In this document: positions 17,048 to 25,067 of the stretch, piece by piece | Position numbering within the stretch: the first letter of the stretch is position 1 | How the letters are laid out: each line of letters starts with the position of its first letter | Source: JBBROS01 sp965260935 | Lineage (GTDB): Bacteria > Pseudomonadota > Alphaproteobacteria > Acetobacterales > Acetobacteraceae | Length of the DNA: 64,000 nucleotides | Assembly: GCA_965260935.1 (NCBI GenBank) | Contig: OZ253374.1 | Location: 3,038,001-3,102,000, forward strand | Direction: 5' to 3' | Position numbers and translations under genes: made by a program | The notes under the pieces: generated by a model | Told to the model about the DNA's origin: nothing | Databases searched by the model: none | Seen by the model: only the letters and a program-made list of their open reading frames with translations

Positions 17048-18580
17048 GTGAGATCAAACACCACAGTGCCGCATCCCACTTCCCGGCGGCTCAGAGCCGT
17101 CCTCGGCCTGCTGTTCGCAACGTTCGCCTTCGTTGCCGTCCCGCTGGAAAGCGATGCGCGCTCAAGCGGCGGCTACTCCCGGCCAAGCTTCCGCACCCCA
17201 TCCGTCAGCCGCGGCGCGGGCAGTTTCCGCACGCCCTCCTTCAGCGGCGGCTACAGCCGTCCGTCGGTCAGCCGCCGCAGCTACGCGCCGCCAAGCTCGG
17301 CCGGCGACCGCAGCTTCTCCGAGGGCCGCTCCAGCGCCGCCCTGAACGCGTTCCGCGCCCAGCAGGACACCGCCAGGCAACGCCAGGCCGCCCCCGCGCC
17401 CTCATACCGCACCCCGTCGCCCAGCTATGCCAACAGTCCCAACCGCTCGAGCTGGCTCGGCAACCGAGGCTGGTCCGCGCCGCCGCCGGCCTACTACGGC
17501 GGCAGGCGCAGCTTCGGCGTCTGGGACGGCCTGTTCCTCGGCGCGCTCCTGAGCAACCTGACCCGCCCGGGCGCCGCCGACTTCTTCCACAACAACCAGA
17601 ACGATCCCGGCTATCGCGAATGGCGCGCCCAGGTCGACCAGCAAGCGCAAAACGACCCCGAACTGCGCCAAAAGCTCAACGCGCTCGACCAGCAATTGGC
17701 CGAAAAAAGCAACCAGCCGCGCGACCCCGGCGCACTCCCCCCCGACGTGCCCGCCGACGTCGCCAAGGCCGCCCCCGGCCGCACCCCCGGCATTCCGGAA
17801 GGCGGCGGCGGCACATCAGGGGTCATCATCGTCGTCCTGATCGGCGCAGCAGGCCTCGCCTTCCTGGCCTGGCGTCGCCACGCCGCCGCAGGTGGAGGAT
17901 CATCCATGAGCCCGCCCAAGACCGCCCTCGGCTCCGCCGCCAACATGCTCCGCCACAAGCTTTCCGGCGAAGGCTACGCCCCCGACAAGTTCCGCGTCGG
18001 CATGACCATCCAGCTCGACCCGACCCCCTTCATCCTCGCCGGCGACAAGATCAAGCTGCCGCAGCCCGAAGGCACCGGCAGCGGCCAGATCAGCGTCAGC
18101 GCCATAGGCCAGGTGAAATCCGGCAACGCCCAGCTCACCCGTCTCTACCTCCCCGACAATCGCAGCCTGATCCAGCTCCACCTCGCGCCGGGAGGCGACC
18201 CGGACGAATGCCGCCTTTTCGCTGTCATCGACGAGGTAACCCCCGCCGACCCGACCGAATGGGGCGCATGGCTCGATCCCCGCGAAGGCATGATCGGCTG
18301 GCCCGTCTTCCAAACAAAGGACGGCAAGACCTACAGCCGCGCCTGGGTCCCCGGCGACTCCCGCGTCACTCCCCGCGCCATCACCGAAACCATCGAGAGC
18401 CTGAACGGCGCCCGCACTGTCCAAAGCCAAGCCATGCTCTACGCCGCCCCGACCGGCGCCGCCGACCCGGCGCCCGCCACCGAATACGTCATGGTCGCCG
18501 CCGTCCAGGACGCAGGCCGCGCCTGGGTCGAGATCCGCGCCGGCGTCGACATCAACCCCGCCACCCTCCAGCTCGCATAG
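17048..18580 (+). CDS. DUF2491 (YjfK-like) protein with exported Ser/Gly/Arg-rich N-terminus and internal membrane span
   Basis: A 510-aa protein. Residues 1-38 are signal-like (RRLRAVLGLLFATFAFVAV). About 38-150 is low complexity rich in Ser, Gly, Pro, Arg and Tyr with repeated SGGYSRPSF-like units. A soluble part follows to about 255, then one membrane span (TSGVIIVVLIGAAGLAFLAW). The last 220 residues form the DUF2491 domain (NMLRHKLSGEGYAPDKFRVG onward), which is the whole of E. coli YjfK. The start is GTG at 17048 with no strong Shine-Dalgarno. It is the first gene of an operon with DUF350 (YjfL-like) and PspA/IM30 (YjfJ-like) genes, mirroring part of the E. coli yjf locus. An envelope role is likely, but the molecular function is unknown. 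Confidence 0.82.
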   Translation: MRSNTTVPHPTSRRLRAVLGLLFATFAFVAVPLESDARSSGGYSRPSFRTPSVSRGAGSFRTPSFSGGYSRPSVSRRSYAPPSSAGDRSFSEGRSSAALNAFRAQQDTARQRQAAPAPSYRTPSPSYANSPNRSSWLGNRGWSAPPPAYYGGRRSFGVWDGLFLGALLSNLTRPGAADFFHNNQNDPGYREWRAQVDQQAQNDPELRQKLNALDQQLAEKSNQPRDPGALPPDVPADVAKAAPGRTPGIPEGGGGTSGVIIVVLIGAAGLAFLAWRRHAAAGGGSSMSPPKTALGSAANMLRHKLSGEGYAPDKFRVGMTIQLDPTPFILAGDKIKLPQPEGTGSGQISVSAIGQVKSGNAQLTRLYLPDNRSLIQLHLAPGGDPDECRLFAVIDEVTPADPTEWGAWLDPREGMIGWPVFQTKDGKTYSRAWVPGDSRVTPRAITETIESLNGARTVQSQAMLYAAPTGAADPAPATEYVMVAAVQDAGRAWVEIRAGVDINPATLQLA

Positions 18581-18586
18581 GTTCCG

Positions 18587-19000
18587 ATGGACAGCATTCT
18601 CGCCGCCCTGCAGGAGGGCTTGCCGGTCTTGGTCGGGCAGTTCGCCGTCACCTTGGCGCTGCTCGGCATTGGCATCGCCTGCTACATGCTCCTCACCCCG
18701 TTCGACGAGCGCCGCCTGGTCCGCGAGGGCAACGTCGCCGCGGGCGTTGTCGTGGCCGGCACGCTGGTCGCCCTGGCGCTCCCGCTCGCCGCCACCCTGG
18801 CCTCAAGCATCCTCACGCTCGACATCCTGCTCTGGGGCCTCGTCGCGCTGGTGATCCAGCTCCTCACCTTCCTTGCCGCAACCGCCCTCATCCGCGGCTT
18901 GCGCGAGATGATCGAGAGCGGCAACGTGGCCGCTGCCATCGTCCTGATCGGCATCCAGCTCGCCGTAGCACTGCTGAATGCCGGGGCAATGTCCGGATAA
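18587..19000 (+). CDS. DUF350 (YjfL-like) membrane protein
   Basis: A 137-aa protein with four hydrophobic segments (about 15-37, 50-72, 78-105, 115-135). It carries the DUF350 pattern of two similar halves: LALLGIGIACYMLLTPFDE then REGNVAAGVVVAGTLVALAL, and later MIESGNVAAAIVLIGIQLAV. The function of DUF350 is unknown. It begins 6 nt after the DUF2491 stop and is followed 21 nt later by the PspA-like gene, so the three are one operon. The conserved trio suggests that the membrane protein, the membrane-remodelling PspA homologue and the DUF2491 protein work together at the cytoplasmic membrane. Confidence 0.88.
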   Translation: MDSILAALQEGLPVLVGQFAVTLALLGIGIACYMLLTPFDERRLVREGNVAAGVVVAGTLVALALPLAATLASSILTLDILLWGLVALVIQLLTFLAATALIRGLREMIESGNVAAAIVLIGIQLAVALLNAGAMSG

Positions 19001-19021
19001 ACCAAGCAGAAGGAAACAGCC

Positions 19022-19825
19022 ATGTACTCATTCATTCGCAACATGGTCGGGGTTAAAACCGATCAGGCCGTGAACAGCGCCATGGAGGCGATCGTCCGGT
19101 GGGACCCGCAATCCGCCACCGAAGCCGAGCTCCGCACCATGGAGCAGAACCTCGACCAACTCGGGCGTCAGGTCGCCGAAGCGCGGATGGCGTTCGACAA
19201 GGAGAAGCGTGAGGCCGACGCGATCCAGGCATTGTCGCAGCAGCGCATGGCCGCGGCCGAGCAACTGCAGCACAAGATGGACACCGAGACCGACCAGGGC
19301 CGCAAGGCAGCCCTGGAGAAGAGCCTCGCCACGCTCGTCTCCATGCTGGAGGATATGGCGCCGGACGTGGACCGGGAAAAGCAGGACGCGGTCGACGCCG
19401 AGGATTTCCTGCATTCGATGGAGGAGGCCTACCAGCAGGCCGGCCAGAAGCTCAAGACGGCGCGCGACGAACTGAACCGGGCGCAGCGGGACATGACCCG
19501 GGCGCAGCAGCAAAAACAGGTTGCCGAGGGCCGGGCCGAAGCGTCGCGCCAGGCAGCCGGCCTCTCGCACGCGACCAGCGGCCTGAGCGTCGCCCTGAAG
19601 GCGATGCAGGACAACGCCGCCCGCAACATGGCGACCGCCGAAGCCGCGAACGCCAAAGCCAAGCTGCTGGCGCCGACCCGGCCTGAGAAGGACGACCCGA
19701 ACATCGCCATGGCCATGGCCCAGGTGCAAGGCAAGCTGCCCGCGCCACAAAATCTCGGCGACCGCCTCGCGGCCTTGCGCCAGAAGCAGATTGGCGGCCC
19801 GGCCAAGCAGATCAGCGCGTCCTAA
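19022..19825 (+). CDS. PspA/IM30 family protein (YjfJ-like)
   Basis: A 267-aa, largely alpha-helical, charged protein. Long coiled-coil stretches occupy about 35-200 (MEQNLDQLGRQVAEARMAF, QAGQKLKTARDELNRAQRDM). A basic, Ala/Pro-rich tail reads PAPQNLGDRLAALRQKQIGG. This is the PspA/IM30/Vipp1 pattern of ESCRT-III-like proteins that bind and stabilise stressed inner membranes. The N-terminus MYSFIRNMVGVKTDQAV lacks the most hydrophobic amphipathic helix of classical PspA, as in YjfJ-type members. A Shine-Dalgarno AGAAGGAAA precedes the ATG. The stop codon lies inside the 5' arm of a hairpin repeat (19822-19923), so transcript ends and the repeat are linked. Confidence 0.88.
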   Translation: MYSFIRNMVGVKTDQAVNSAMEAIVRWDPQSATEAELRTMEQNLDQLGRQVAEARMAFDKEKREADAIQALSQQRMAAAEQLQHKMDTETDQGRKAALEKSLATLVSMLEDMAPDVDREKQDAVDAEDFLHSMEEAYQQAGQKLKTARDELNRAQRDMTRAQQQKQVAEGRAEASRQAAGLSHATSGLSVALKAMQDNAARNMATAEAANAKAKLLAPTRPEKDDPNIAMAMAQVQGKLPAPQNLGDRLAALRQKQIGGPAKQISAS

Positions 19826-19923
19826 GCAGGTTTGCATAGCCTGTGCCACGCAAGCTTGCTTAGATGTTTGTGAAAACGCATCATTTTACCGGCAGCCTGC
19901 CAGCACGCTCCACCGAATGATGC
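19822..19923 (+). repeat. 102-bp two-hairpin dispersed repeat, copy 1
   Basis: This copy matches 49261-49362 over 102 bp with 12 mismatches and no gaps. Hairpin 1 spans 19822-19863 and pairs CTAAGCAGGTTTGC with GCAAGCTTGCTTAG, using two G-T wobbles. Hairpin 2 spans 19878-19923 and is closed by GCATCATT/AATGATGC. The TAA stop of the PspA-like gene falls within the first arm. It could be a REP/REPIN-type element, a MITE, a transcript-end stabiliser or a small structured RNA; the sequence alone does not decide. The 151 bp from here to gshB show no gene. Confidence 0.85.
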
Positions 19924-20074
19924 TTGAAACTGGCCGGACGGCGGGCGCTGCCAAGCCCCGCTGCGGCCACGGGCGTCGAACTGCGATTGCCCGGCGGGAC
20001 TGCCGCCTGAGCAAGCCGGGGCGGTCACCCTCGGCGCGAGGCACGGACATCCGAACACCAATATTGAGGCCCCG

Positions 20075-21061
20075 ATGACCAAGCCGTTGAAAGTCGCGGT
20101 CCAGATGGACCCGATCGAGACCGTCAACATCGACGGCGACAGCACCTTCGCCTTGATGCTGGAAGCCCAGCGCCGCGGCCACCAGATGTGGCACTATGAC
20201 GTCCGCCACATGTCGCTGCACGAGGGCAAGGAAGCGCCGGATGGCCGCCGGACCGAGCGGCTCACCGCCCGCGCACGCCCCGTCACGGTACAGCGCCGCC
20301 CCGGCGATCACTACAAGTTCGCAGACCCAGTTGTGATCGACCTCGGCACGATGGATACCGTGCTGATGCGCCAAGACCCGCCGTTCGACATGGCCTACAT
20401 CACCGCCACCCACATGCTGGAGCACATCCACCCGGCAACGCTCGTGGTCAACGACCCGAAGCACGTGCGCGACTCACCCGAGAAGCTGCTGGTGACGCAT
20501 TTCCCCGACTTGATGCCGCCCACGCTCGTCACCTGGGACCTCGAGGCGATCCGGGCGTTTCGGGCCGAGTATCAGGACATCATCATCAAACCGCTGTTCG
20601 GCAACGGCGGCGTCGGCGTGTTCCGCATCAAGCCCGACGACGAAAACCTGGCGAGCCTCCTGGAGATGCACTTCGCCCGCTCCCGCGAACCGCTGATGGT
20701 CCAGCGCTACGAGGCGGCGGTGCGTAAAGGCGACAAACGCATCATCCTCGTGGACGGCGAGCCGATGGGAGCGATCAACCGGGTGCCGGCAGCGGGCGAA
20801 GCACGGAGCAACATGCACGTCGGCGGCCGGGCGGAGCGCTCGAGTTTAACCCCTCGCGAGCGCGAGATCTGCCGGCGCATCGGCCCGTTCCTACGCGACC
20901 ACGGCCTCATCTTCGTCGGCATCGACGTCATCGGCGACACGTTGACCGAAATCAACGTGACATCGCCGACGGGCCTCCAGGAAGTGTCGCGGTTTGATGG
21001 GACAGACTTGTCAATCCCGATCTGGGACAGCATAGAGCGCAAACTTGCACGCAAAGGTTGA
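20075..21061 (+). CDS. gshB: Glutathione synthetase
   Basis: A 328-aa protein with GSH-synthetase N-terminal domain (KVAVQMDPIETVNIDGDSTF, the typical opening) and ATP-grasp domain. The latter is recognisable from IIIKPLFGNGGVGVFRIK, RYEAAVRKGDKRIILVDGEP and the metal/ATP-binding IGDTLTEINVTSPTGLQE. It joins gamma-glutamylcysteine and glycine with ATP in the cytoplasm. Length and motif order are normal. GAGG precedes the ATG by 5 nt. It follows the DUF2491-DUF350-PspA operon, with the two-hairpin repeat in between. In E. coli the related yjf locus ends with another ATP-grasp gene (glutathionylspermidine-synthase-like), so the proximity may be meaningful, but this gene is a genuine gshB. gshA is not in the window. 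Confidence 0.95.
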   Translation: MTKPLKVAVQMDPIETVNIDGDSTFALMLEAQRRGHQMWHYDVRHMSLHEGKEAPDGRRTERLTARARPVTVQRRPGDHYKFADPVVIDLGTMDTVLMRQDPPFDMAYITATHMLEHIHPATLVVNDPKHVRDSPEKLLVTHFPDLMPPTLVTWDLEAIRAFRAEYQDIIIKPLFGNGGVGVFRIKPDDENLASLLEMHFARSREPLMVQRYEAAVRKGDKRIILVDGEPMGAINRVPAAGEARSNMHVGGRAERSSLTPREREICRRIGPFLRDHGLIFVGIDVIGDTLTEINVTSPTGLQEVSRFDGTDLSIPIWDSIERKLARKG

Positions 21062-21096
21062 TCTTTGCTCGCCGCTTCCGCGGCCACTATCGGCCC

Positions 21097-21507
21097 CTAT
21101 GCTCCGAACGTTATCGGTTGCGCTCCTTCAAGCAACGTCAACCGCCCGAGCGGCAGCAAGTTTTCCAACCCTTCCGTAATCGTCATGCAATGATTCCCAG
21201 CCAACTGCCCAACCTTGCTGGCAAATCGGACGGCCCCGTAAGCGATAAGAATCTCCGTCTCGCTGATGCCGCCAGGGTAGACGATCACTTGCCCCGGCGC
21301 CGGAAAGCTCGTGTGGTTTTCATACGCCAGGCCCAGATCAAGGGCGCCGAGCGGGATCCAGCACGCCTCCCCGCTCCAACGGACATGGATGATGCGCTCC
21401 GAATACGGCAGCAACGTCCGGAACTTGGCACACGTAACTGGCGCAGACTGGTCTTCGAACCGGGCGCGGAACCGATATGGCCCGGCTGTTATGCTGACAT
21501 CCGACAC
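21097..21507 (-). CDS. DUF3830 family protein (cyclophilin-like fold)
   Basis: A 136-aa soluble protein. The pattern ITAGPYRFRARFEDQSAPVTCAKF, IHVRWSGEACWIPLG and a central YPGGISETEILIAYG matches the DUF3830 family, predicted to have a cyclophilin-like barrel. Members often sit beside amidohydrolase or purine/ureide catabolism genes, but no direct function is established. It is convergent with gshB, with a short gap (21062-21096) holding only a weak GCCGC/GCGGC inverted repeat. The start at 21507 is the first in-frame ATG and gives a complete domain. Confidence 0.8.
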   Translation of the reverse strand: MSDVSITAGPYRFRARFEDQSAPVTCAKFRTLLPYSERIIHVRWSGEACWIPLGALDLGLAYENHTSFPAPGQVIVYPGGISETEILIAYGAVRFASKVGQLAGNHCMTITEGLENLLPLGRLTLLEGAQPITFGA

Positions 21508-21559
21508 TCTCTGCCCCCTTCGCTGAAGCCGGCCTTATGCCACCCCAAGCGCTATCCGG

Positions 21560-21988
21560 CTAATATCGCCGGCGGGAATTGAACAAAGGGGCCGGGCCTT
21601 GTGACCGAAGAACAGGCGGCGATCCGAACGATTGGTCTTGCTCAGGCACGCCGACATTGCCTTGCGGCGCATAGGTGAAGCCCGGAGGCAGGGATTGCGG
21701 GCCCAAACCGGAATCCGCTGGAACATCGAGCACGCTCCCGTCCATCCGCATGATATCGCACGACCAGCGCCATCCCGGACGGCGGCCAACCATGCTGCCG
21801 CCCCGGTCGTAATGGCATTCGCAGACCGATCCCCCCTGCCCCAACTGTTGCCCATCGCGCTCGGCGATGCACCGCGGCCAAACACTCGGCGCGACCTGGG
21901 CTTGCGAATCGGCAATGCAAACCAGCCAAGCGATCATCGCCAACGCCCAACCCCATCGCCAATTTCGCCGCCGAAAACGCCGCGCCAT
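21560..21988 (-). CDS. Small secreted protein of unknown function
   Basis: A 142-aa protein with a classical signal peptide: basic MARRFRRRNWRWG, hydrophobic WALAMIAWLVCIA and a likely cleavage at SQA-QV. The mature part has a short cysteine-containing core (WPRCIAERDG, VCECHYDRGGSMVG, WRWSCDIMR) with four cysteines that could form two disulfides. It is followed by a Pro/Gly/Gln-rich tail without clear fold. I do not recognise the family. It lies between the DUF3830 gene and the EmrB-like gene on the same strand, with 52 and 76 bp gaps, so it may be independently transcribed. Confidence 0.65.
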   Translation of the reverse strand: MARRFRRRNWRWGWALAMIAWLVCIADSQAQVAPSVWPRCIAERDGQQLGQGGSVCECHYDRGGSMVGRRPGWRWSCDIMRMDGSVLDVPADSGLGPQSLPPGFTYAPQGNVGVPEQDQSFGSPPVLRSQGPAPLFNSRRRY

Positions 21989-22064
21989 GCCTCAAAACCC
22001 TGAACCCGGCGCCGAGAATAGCTCGAATAATTTACTGAGCCCTTAACGGCACACGCCCCCCGGC

Positions 22065-23636
22065 TTAATGCCCCGGCGGTCCGCCTTTTCCTCCAGACTT
22101 GCTAGACAGCAGCAAGCAAAGCGGCGCCACGCAAAATGCCCCGATCGCTGTGTAGGTAAAAACGTCGATGTAGGCCAATATGGCCGCCTGGCCTTGTAGT
22201 TGCTGGTAAATCCAGCCTCTTGCCGACGATGACGTCGTTCCTGCCGCATGGCCGAGTGCAAGGAAACTCTGCTCGACCTGGTTCAACGTATAGCTGTAGC
22301 CACGGTTGAGAGGCGTCAGGTTATCGACCAGGTAGCTCTGCCGGGTTTGCGACCGTTCCGTAACCATCGCCGTCGCGAACGAGATCGCGAGCGAACCGAA
22401 GAAGTTACGGAACATCGTGAACAGCGCCGATCCGTCGCCGTTCATGGATTGCGGCAACGTCGTGAAGGCAACGGTCGTGAGCGGAACGAACAAGAACGCA
22501 AGCCCCGCCGTCTGCGCCGCCCGCATATAGACCAGCGTCATGTAGTCAACCGTCGGAACCAGGTTGGCCGAGTAAAGCATCGCGCAGCCCATGATCAGGA
22601 AACCCATCCCGATCACGTATTTCGTTGGCACGTAATTCGAGAGCCGGCCCACGACGGGGATCAACAGGATAATGACGATGCCGCCGGGCGACAGGATCAA
22701 GCCGGCCAGGAAAGCGGTGTAGCCGAGCCTCTGCTGCGCAAGTTGCGGGATGATAACGGCGCTCGCGTATAGGATGATCGCCATCGCCGCCATCAAAACT
22801 GAGCACACCGCGAAGTTACGGTCCTTGAACACCCGAAGGTCGACAACCGGCTTGTCTGTATAGATGAGCCAGCAAATTGCCCCGGCGATGCCGATCGCCG
22901 CCAGTATTCCCATGCCCAGTATAAAGTTCGACCCGAACCAGTCGTCGTCCTCGCCGCGGTCGACCATCACCTCCAAGCATCCCAGGCCAAGAGTGATCAA
23001 CGACAGCCCGATATAGTCGATGCTGGCAGACCGGGCTTTGGCCCAAGGCGGGTCCTCGACGAATGCCTGCACCGCCAAGAACGCGCCGATGCCGACCGGC
23101 ACGTTGATGAAGAACACCCAGCGCCAGCTTATGACGTCCGTGATGTAGCCTCCGAGCGTCGGTCCCAGCACGGGCGCCACGATCGTCGCGATAGCCGTGA
23201 TCGCGAACGCCTTCGACCGCTGCGCCGGCGGGAACACGTCGAGCATGATCGACTGCTGCGTCGGCTGCAAACCGCCGCCGCAAAAGCCTTGCAGCAGGCG
23301 GAAGATGATGATCTCGCCCAAGCTGGTCGAAATGCCGCACAGGAACGAAGCGATCGTAAACCCGCCGATGCAGAGCAGGAGATACCGCTTCCGCCCGATC
23401 ACGTTGCTGAGCCATCCGGAGATCGTCAAAACGATTCCGTTGGCCAGCAGGTAGGACGTCAGCGCCCAAGTTGCCTGATCGTAGCTGACGGCCAGGTCTC
23501 CCGCGATATGCGGCAGTGAGACGTTGACGATGGTGGTGTCCAGCACCTCCATGAACGCGCCGACCGTCACGACGATGGCGACAAGCCAGGGGTTGTGGCT
23601 CGGCTTCCAATCGCGCTGCCCGCCCGCGTCACTCAT
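22065..23636 (-). CDS. DHA2-family MFS drug/H+ antiporter, EmrB-like
   Basis: A 523-aa membrane transporter with about 14 hydrophobic segments. Family motifs are VGAFMEVLDTTIVNVSLPHI (DHA2 motif D1), GWLSNVIGRKRYLLL (motif A) and FAITAIATIVAPVLGPTLGG (motif C). These 14-helix transporters export lipophilic compounds using the proton gradient, usually with a membrane-fusion protein and an outer-membrane channel. Its ATG overlaps the stop of the EmrA-like gene by 4 nt, so the pair is coupled. No TolC-type gene is nearby. No MarR/TetR regulator is adjacent, unlike many emr loci. The drug specificity cannot be read from sequence. Confidence 0.93.
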   Translation of the reverse strand: MSDAGGQRDWKPSHNPWLVAIVVTVGAFMEVLDTTIVNVSLPHIAGDLAVSYDQATWALTSYLLANGIVLTISGWLSNVIGRKRYLLLCIGGFTIASFLCGISTSLGEIIIFRLLQGFCGGGLQPTQQSIMLDVFPPAQRSKAFAITAIATIVAPVLGPTLGGYITDVISWRWVFFINVPVGIGAFLAVQAFVEDPPWAKARSASIDYIGLSLITLGLGCLEVMVDRGEDDDWFGSNFILGMGILAAIGIAGAICWLIYTDKPVVDLRVFKDRNFAVCSVLMAAMAIILYASAVIIPQLAQQRLGYTAFLAGLILSPGGIVIILLIPVVGRLSNYVPTKYVIGMGFLIMGCAMLYSANLVPTVDYMTLVYMRAAQTAGLAFLFVPLTTVAFTTLPQSMNGDGSALFTMFRNFFGSLAISFATAMVTERSQTRQSYLVDNLTPLNRGYSYTLNQVEQSFLALGHAAGTTSSSARGWIYQQLQGQAAILAYIDVFTYTAIGAFCVAPLCLLLSSKSGGKGGPPGH

Positions 23637-24907
23637 TCAAGATGCACCGTCGGCTCGGTCGAAAGCCCCAGCGGCAGCATCTGGTTAGGCGTAAGCCCTT
23701 GGTCGATGACGATCTTGACCGGAACGCGCTGCACGATCTTCACGAAGTTCCCCGTCGCGTTCTGCGGCGGGAACGCGCTGAAAACCGAACCGGAGCCTTG
23801 CTGAATCGAGTCCACATAGCCCTTCAGCTTCAAGTCCGGATAAGCGTCGATGCTGATGTCCACCCGCTGCCCGGGCCGCATCCGGGTCAGCTCGGTTTCC
23901 TTGAAGTTGGCCGTGATCCAGACTTGCGGCGTCACCAGCGCCATGATCTGCGCGCCGGGCTGGACGTAGTTGCCCATCTCTACGTTGCGGTTGGTCACGA
24001 ACCCGTCCTGCGGGGCGACCACGTGCGCGTAGGAAAGATTAAGCTCGGCCTGCTCCAGGTTCCCCTGCATCTGCGTGACTTGCCCATCAAGCTGCTTCAC
24101 GTTCGCTTCGGCCTGGGCGATATTCTGCGGGATCAACTCCGCGGTCGTCACCTGCGCCTTGGCGACCTCCACCTGCCCTTCGGCGCTGCGCAGGGCTGCG
24201 CTGGACTGGTCGATGCTCTGCTGCGTCGTCGCCGCCTTGCTGACCGAGTGCTGCCGCTTGTAATCGGTTTGCGCCTGGTAAAGCTGGCCCTGCGCTTGCG
24301 CCAACTGGCCCTTCGCCTGCGCAAGCTGCGCCGGATAGGTGGTCCGCGCCTTGTCGAGGTTGACCTTTGCGTTCGCCAGTTCCGCCTGGGCTTGCTCAAG
24401 CTGGCCGCGCGCCGTGTCCCGGGCGGCGACGTATGGCCGCGGGTCGATCTGCACGATCAGGTCGCCCTTGTGCAGGAACTGGTTGTCGTTAACGGCCAGC
24501 TTGGTCACGTACCCGCCCACCTGAGGCGCGATCGTGATCGCCCGGCCCTCGGTGTAGGCATCGTCGGTGCTGACGAGATTGCGGGTCAGGAACCACCAGA
24601 TCCCACCGCCGATTGCGGCCAGCAGAACGACGATTCCCAGAATGATGAGAGGCCACTTCGACCCTTTCTTCTTTTTCCCGTCATCCTCCGAGCCGTTGTC
24701 GTCCTCCGACTCCGCATCATCTTTCTTGGATTTCTTTTTATCTGATGAGCGGTCGTCCTCGTCCTCTTTGTCGTCGTGCTTCGGCCGTACGGGATCGGCG
24801 TCGCCTCGGGCGCTGCCGCTCCGTCCGGACCGCTCGGGCGCCTGGCTGTCGCGCTCGCCCGCGTGCCAGTCATTCGCCCGGGTATCAGCCTCGCTCTGAT
24901 TATCCAT
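23633..24907 (-). CDS. HlyD/EmrA-type membrane fusion protein with highly charged cytoplasmic N-terminus
   Basis: A 424-aa periplasmic adaptor. Residues 1-82 are almost entirely charged or polar, with acidic and lysine runs such as HDDKEDEDDRSSDKKKSKKD and a second DGKKKKGSK run. One membrane span occupies about 84-108 (WPLIILGIVVLLAAIGGGIW). The biotinyl-lipoyl-like half motif (APQVGGYVTKLAVNDNQ) and a long alpha-hairpin (about 165-290) with Gln/Ala repeats follow. The second half-motif and beta-barrel include FVTNRNVEMGNYVQPG. It bridges the EmrB-like pump to an outer-membrane channel. E. coli EmrA has only a short N-terminal tail, so the charged extension is notable. It is the first gene of the efflux pair. 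Confidence 0.92.
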   Translation of the reverse strand: MDNQSEADTRANDWHAGERDSQAPERSGRSGSARGDADPVRPKHDDKEDEDDRSSDKKKSKKDDAESEDDNGSEDDGKKKKGSKWPLIILGIVVLLAAIGGGIWWFLTRNLVSTDDAYTEGRAITIAPQVGGYVTKLAVNDNQFLHKGDLIVQIDPRPYVAARDTARGQLEQAQAELANAKVNLDKARTTYPAQLAQAKGQLAQAQGQLYQAQTDYKRQHSVSKAATTQQSIDQSSAALRSAEGQVEVAKAQVTTAELIPQNIAQAEANVKQLDGQVTQMQGNLEQAELNLSYAHVVAPQDGFVTNRNVEMGNYVQPGAQIMALVTPQVWITANFKETELTRMRPGQRVDISIDAYPDLKLKGYVDSIQQGSGSVFSAFPPQNATGNFVKIVQRVPVKIVIDQGLTPNQMLPLGLSTEPTVHLE

Positions 24908-25067
24908 CGCCGCATGTCCACTTGGAACCCGACCCGATCTGGGTCAGGCCCCACGTCTAATGCAGGATTTCCATCGAACTAGATAGTCGCAACGGAAAGC
25001 CTGCCATTTAGGCGGCGCCCTTGAAGCACGATCCAGCAAGCTGCCGAACGCGGCCGTCCCCTGCCAT

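Noticed and set aside
19791..20078. A 95-codon frame over the hairpin repeat with a counterpart at 49230-49421 (both read PKQxCxACATQACL)
   Set aside because: The shared peptide comes from the repeat's DNA identity; no common start, and the DNA structure (hairpin pairing) explains the similarity better.
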